DNA from: Pseudomonadota bacterium | Lineage (GTDB): Bacteria > Pseudomonadota > Alphaproteobacteria > Rhizobiales > Xanthobacteraceae | NCBI GenBank assembly: GCA_023442085.1 | Contig: JAEZMT010000365.1 | Span: forward strand, 1-7,969 | Direction of reading: 5' to 3' | Length of the DNA: 7,969 nt | Shown: in pieces, positions 5,521-7,969 of the stretch | How positions within the stretch are numbered: position 1 is the stretch's first letter | How the letters are laid out: every line of letters starts with the position of its first letter | Program-made: the position numbers and the translations under genes | The notes under the pieces: model-generated | The model's input: only the letters and a program-made list of their open reading frames with translations | The model's database searches: none | Told to the model about the DNA's origin: nothing

Positions 5521-6148
5521 ATGAAGCTCTATCTCGCCGGCCCGGAGGTGTTCCTCGACGATGCGCGCGAGATCGGCCGGCGCAAGGTGGAGCTGTGCGC
5601 CCGCTACGGCTTCACGGGCCTGTTTCCCCTCGATGGCGAGATCGCCCTCGATCCGGCGGGCGGGGTTTCCGCCCCTGCCATCTTCGCCGCAAATCTCGAC
5701 CTGATGCGGACCGCCGACGCGGTGCTGGCGAACCTCACGCCTTTTCGCGGCATCAGCGCCGACCCTGGAACCGCCTTCGAGGTGGGTTTCGCGTTCGCTC
5801 TCGGCAAGCCGGTGGCCGCCTATTCCAACCACCCCGGCGAGCTGAAGCACCGCGCCCGTGCCGCCATCGGCGCCGCGCCGGAGGGGCCGGACAGCCTCAT
5901 GGCGGACGGACTCCATGTGGAGGACTTCGGCCACTTCGACAATCTCATGCTGGCCGAGGCGCTCCATGCCTCCAGCCTGCCGGTGATCCAGGCCGACGCC
6001 CCCGCGCAGGATCCCTTCCGCGACCTTTCCCTGTTCGAAGAGGCGCTTGTGCGCCTCGCCGAAGCCCACGCCGGCGGCCGCCTCGGGACGCCCCGATCCC
6101 CATCACGACCAGAGCCCGCCGCAACAGCGCGCGGCGAGGAGACCTTCC

Positions 6149-6156
<8 letters not shown>
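5521..6156 (+). CDS. Nucleoside 2-deoxyribosyltransferase family protein
   Basis: The protein has 211 residues. Family enzymes exchange or hydrolyse the N-glycosidic bond of 2'-deoxynucleosides or nucleoside monophosphates. The N-terminal strand MKLYLAGPEVF is the family signature. ADAVLANLTPFRG (Asp66, Asn71) follows, and then SADPGTAFEVGFAFALGKPV, in which Glu87 sits where the catalytic nucleophile lies in the family; Asp81 is also conserved. No signal peptide or membrane span is present, so it should be cytoplasmic. Whether it transfers or only hydrolyses, and on which substrate, cannot be read from sequence. The GGAAGGA ribosome binding site (5502-5508) is 12 nt from the ATG, rather far. 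The last ~25 residues (Arg/Pro/Ala-rich, from about 188) look unconserved and double as the lpdA leader. The gene overlaps lpdA by 8 nt, suggesting coupled translation. Confidence 0.85.
5658..5675 (+). repeat. Second copy of the terminator hairpin core, inside a gene
   Basis: GGGCGGGGTTTCCGCCCC here is identical over 18 nt to 5434-5451, the core of the terminator 224 nt upstream. It can form a 6-bp stem (GGGCGG/CCGCCC) with the same GGTTT loop. In frame it encodes the Gly-Gly-Val-Ser-Ala-Pro stretch at residues 47-52 of the deoxyribosyltransferase. Confidence 0.7.
6136..6142 (+). promoter_or_regulatory. Ribosome binding site of lpdA, inside the upstream gene
   Basis: GAGGAGA lies 6 nt before the ATG at 6149 and fixes that start over the upstream in-frame ATG at 6047, which would add 34 residues before the MADTYDIIVIGGG beginning typical of the family. 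Confidence 0.85.
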
Positions 6157-7564
<1,408 letters not shown>

Positions 7565-7602
7565 GGGAGCGTCTCGCCAAGCTGAGCCAGTCGCTGCATG
7601 AT

Positions 7603-7627
7603 CCAGCGGCGCCTGCGCTGCCGCTGG
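7603..7627 (+). other. Hairpin between lpdA and the GlsB-type gene
   Basis: CCAGCGGC (7603-7610) and GCCGCTGG (7620-7627) form a perfect 8-bp stem with a 9-nt loop. Only a weak T-run (GTTTC) follows, and the ribosome binding site of the next gene begins 7 nt later. It could be a weak terminator or a structure controlling translation of the next gene. Confidence 0.45.
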
Positions 7628-7646
7628 CGTTTCGGAGGGGCCCATC

Positions 7647-7925
7647 ATGGACCAGCAGACCTACGCCTTCCTGAGCCAACCGGGCGTCGGCTTCTTCTCG
7701 CTCATCCTCATCGGCATCATCGCCGGCTGGGTGGCGGAGCGGGTGACGGCGAGCAACCACGGCCTGCTGACGAACCTCATCGTCGGCGTGGCGGGCGCCT
7801 TCATCGGCGATAAGCTGGCGGGCGTGCTGGAGGTGCCGGTGCACGGCTTCTTCCGCACGCTGATCGCCGCCATCGTCGGCGCCATCATCCTGCTCTGGGT
7901 GTGGCGGGCGATCAGGTCGCGCTGA
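7647..7925 (+). CDS. GlsB/YeaQ/YmgE (transglycosylase-associated) family membrane protein
   Basis: The protein has 92 residues and three membrane segments: about 15-34 (GFFSLILIGIIAGWVAERVT), 39-61 (LLTNLIVGVAGAFIGDKLAG) and 68-88 (FFRTLIAAIVGAIILLWVWRAI). The spans hold GxxAG- and GxxGAxxG-like small-residue motifs, and a short basic tail ends in RAIRSR. This is the layout of the GlsB/YeaQ/YmgE stress-response family (Pfam Transgly_assc). Its members are often induced by stress, and their molecular role is poorly known; the old transglycosylase label is not evidence of enzyme activity. The start has a strong ribosome binding site, GGAGGGG (7634-7640), 6 nt upstream. It lies 82 nt after lpdA, with a hairpin between, so cotranscription is uncertain. 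Confidence 0.9.
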   Translation: MDQQTYAFLSQPGVGFFSLILIGIIAGWVAERVTASNHGLLTNLIVGVAGAFIGDKLAGVLEVPVHGFFRTLIAAIVGAIILLWVWRAIRSR

Positions 7926-7969
7926 CGGGAGGTCCGCGCTGGGGTATGCCGGCCCTGCGGTGCCGTCCC
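7926..7969. other. Terminal 44 nt with no recognised feature
   Basis: GC-rich sequence between the last gene and the window edge. I see no start with a ribosome binding site and no complete hairpin. In many relatives lipoate synthesis (lipA) follows this gene order, but nothing here shows it. Confidence 0.5.

Noticed and set aside
6047..6148. An N-terminal extension of LpdA from ATG 6047
   Set aside because: It would overlap the deoxyribosyltransferase by more than 100 nt and add an Arg/Pro/Ser-rich leader. ATG 6149 has a good ribosome binding site and the family's usual beginning.

Overview
The window is GC-rich (about two-thirds G+C by eye) alphaproteobacterial chromosome. Three things point to Hyphomicrobiales, probably near Xanthobacteraceae: a separate E1-alpha/E1-beta pyruvate dehydrogenase whose beta subunit carries its own N-terminal lipoyl domain, the RecO N-terminus, and LpdA with the CLNWGC redox motif. 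Genus is inference only.

Layout. Positions 1-272 hold the 5' part of recO on the minus strand, cut by the window edge. A 114-nt divergent gap follows, and then everything reads on the plus strand. ftsB (387-701, cell division) comes first. Next is a 161-nt gap, visibly AT-richer than its surroundings and dense in dyads, which looks like the control region of the pdh genes. After it come pdhA (863-1873), an unrecognised 118-residue membrane protein (1884-2240), pdhB (2246-3643) and pdhC (3654-5036), with gaps of only 5-10 nt. A 150-nt spacer with two hairpins leads to a DUF465/YdcH-type small protein (5187-5423), which is followed by a terminator-like hairpin. A second block holds a nucleoside 2-deoxyribosyltransferase family gene (5521-6156), lpdA overlapping it by 8 nt (6149-7564), and a GlsB/YeaQ/YmgE-type small membrane protein (7647-7925). 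The last 44 nt contain no recognisable feature.

Function. PdhA and PdhB form E1, PdhC is E2 and LpdA is E3. Together they convert pyruvate, CoA and NAD+ to acetyl-CoA, CO2 and NADH. All expected catalytic motifs are present: TPP GDG...NN in PdhA, lipoyl lysines at K43 in PdhB and PdhC, DHRVMDG in PdhC, and Cys42/Cys47 with His450/Glu455 in LpdA. The cluster therefore looks intact and functional.

The core is conserved housekeeping DNA, and I see no mobile element, CRISPR array, RNA gene or defence system. The parts worth a second look are the membrane protein wedged between pdhA and pdhB, the nucleoside-processing gene coupled to lpdA, the organised dyads upstream of pdhA, and an 18-nt hairpin core shared by the terminator and the gene after it.
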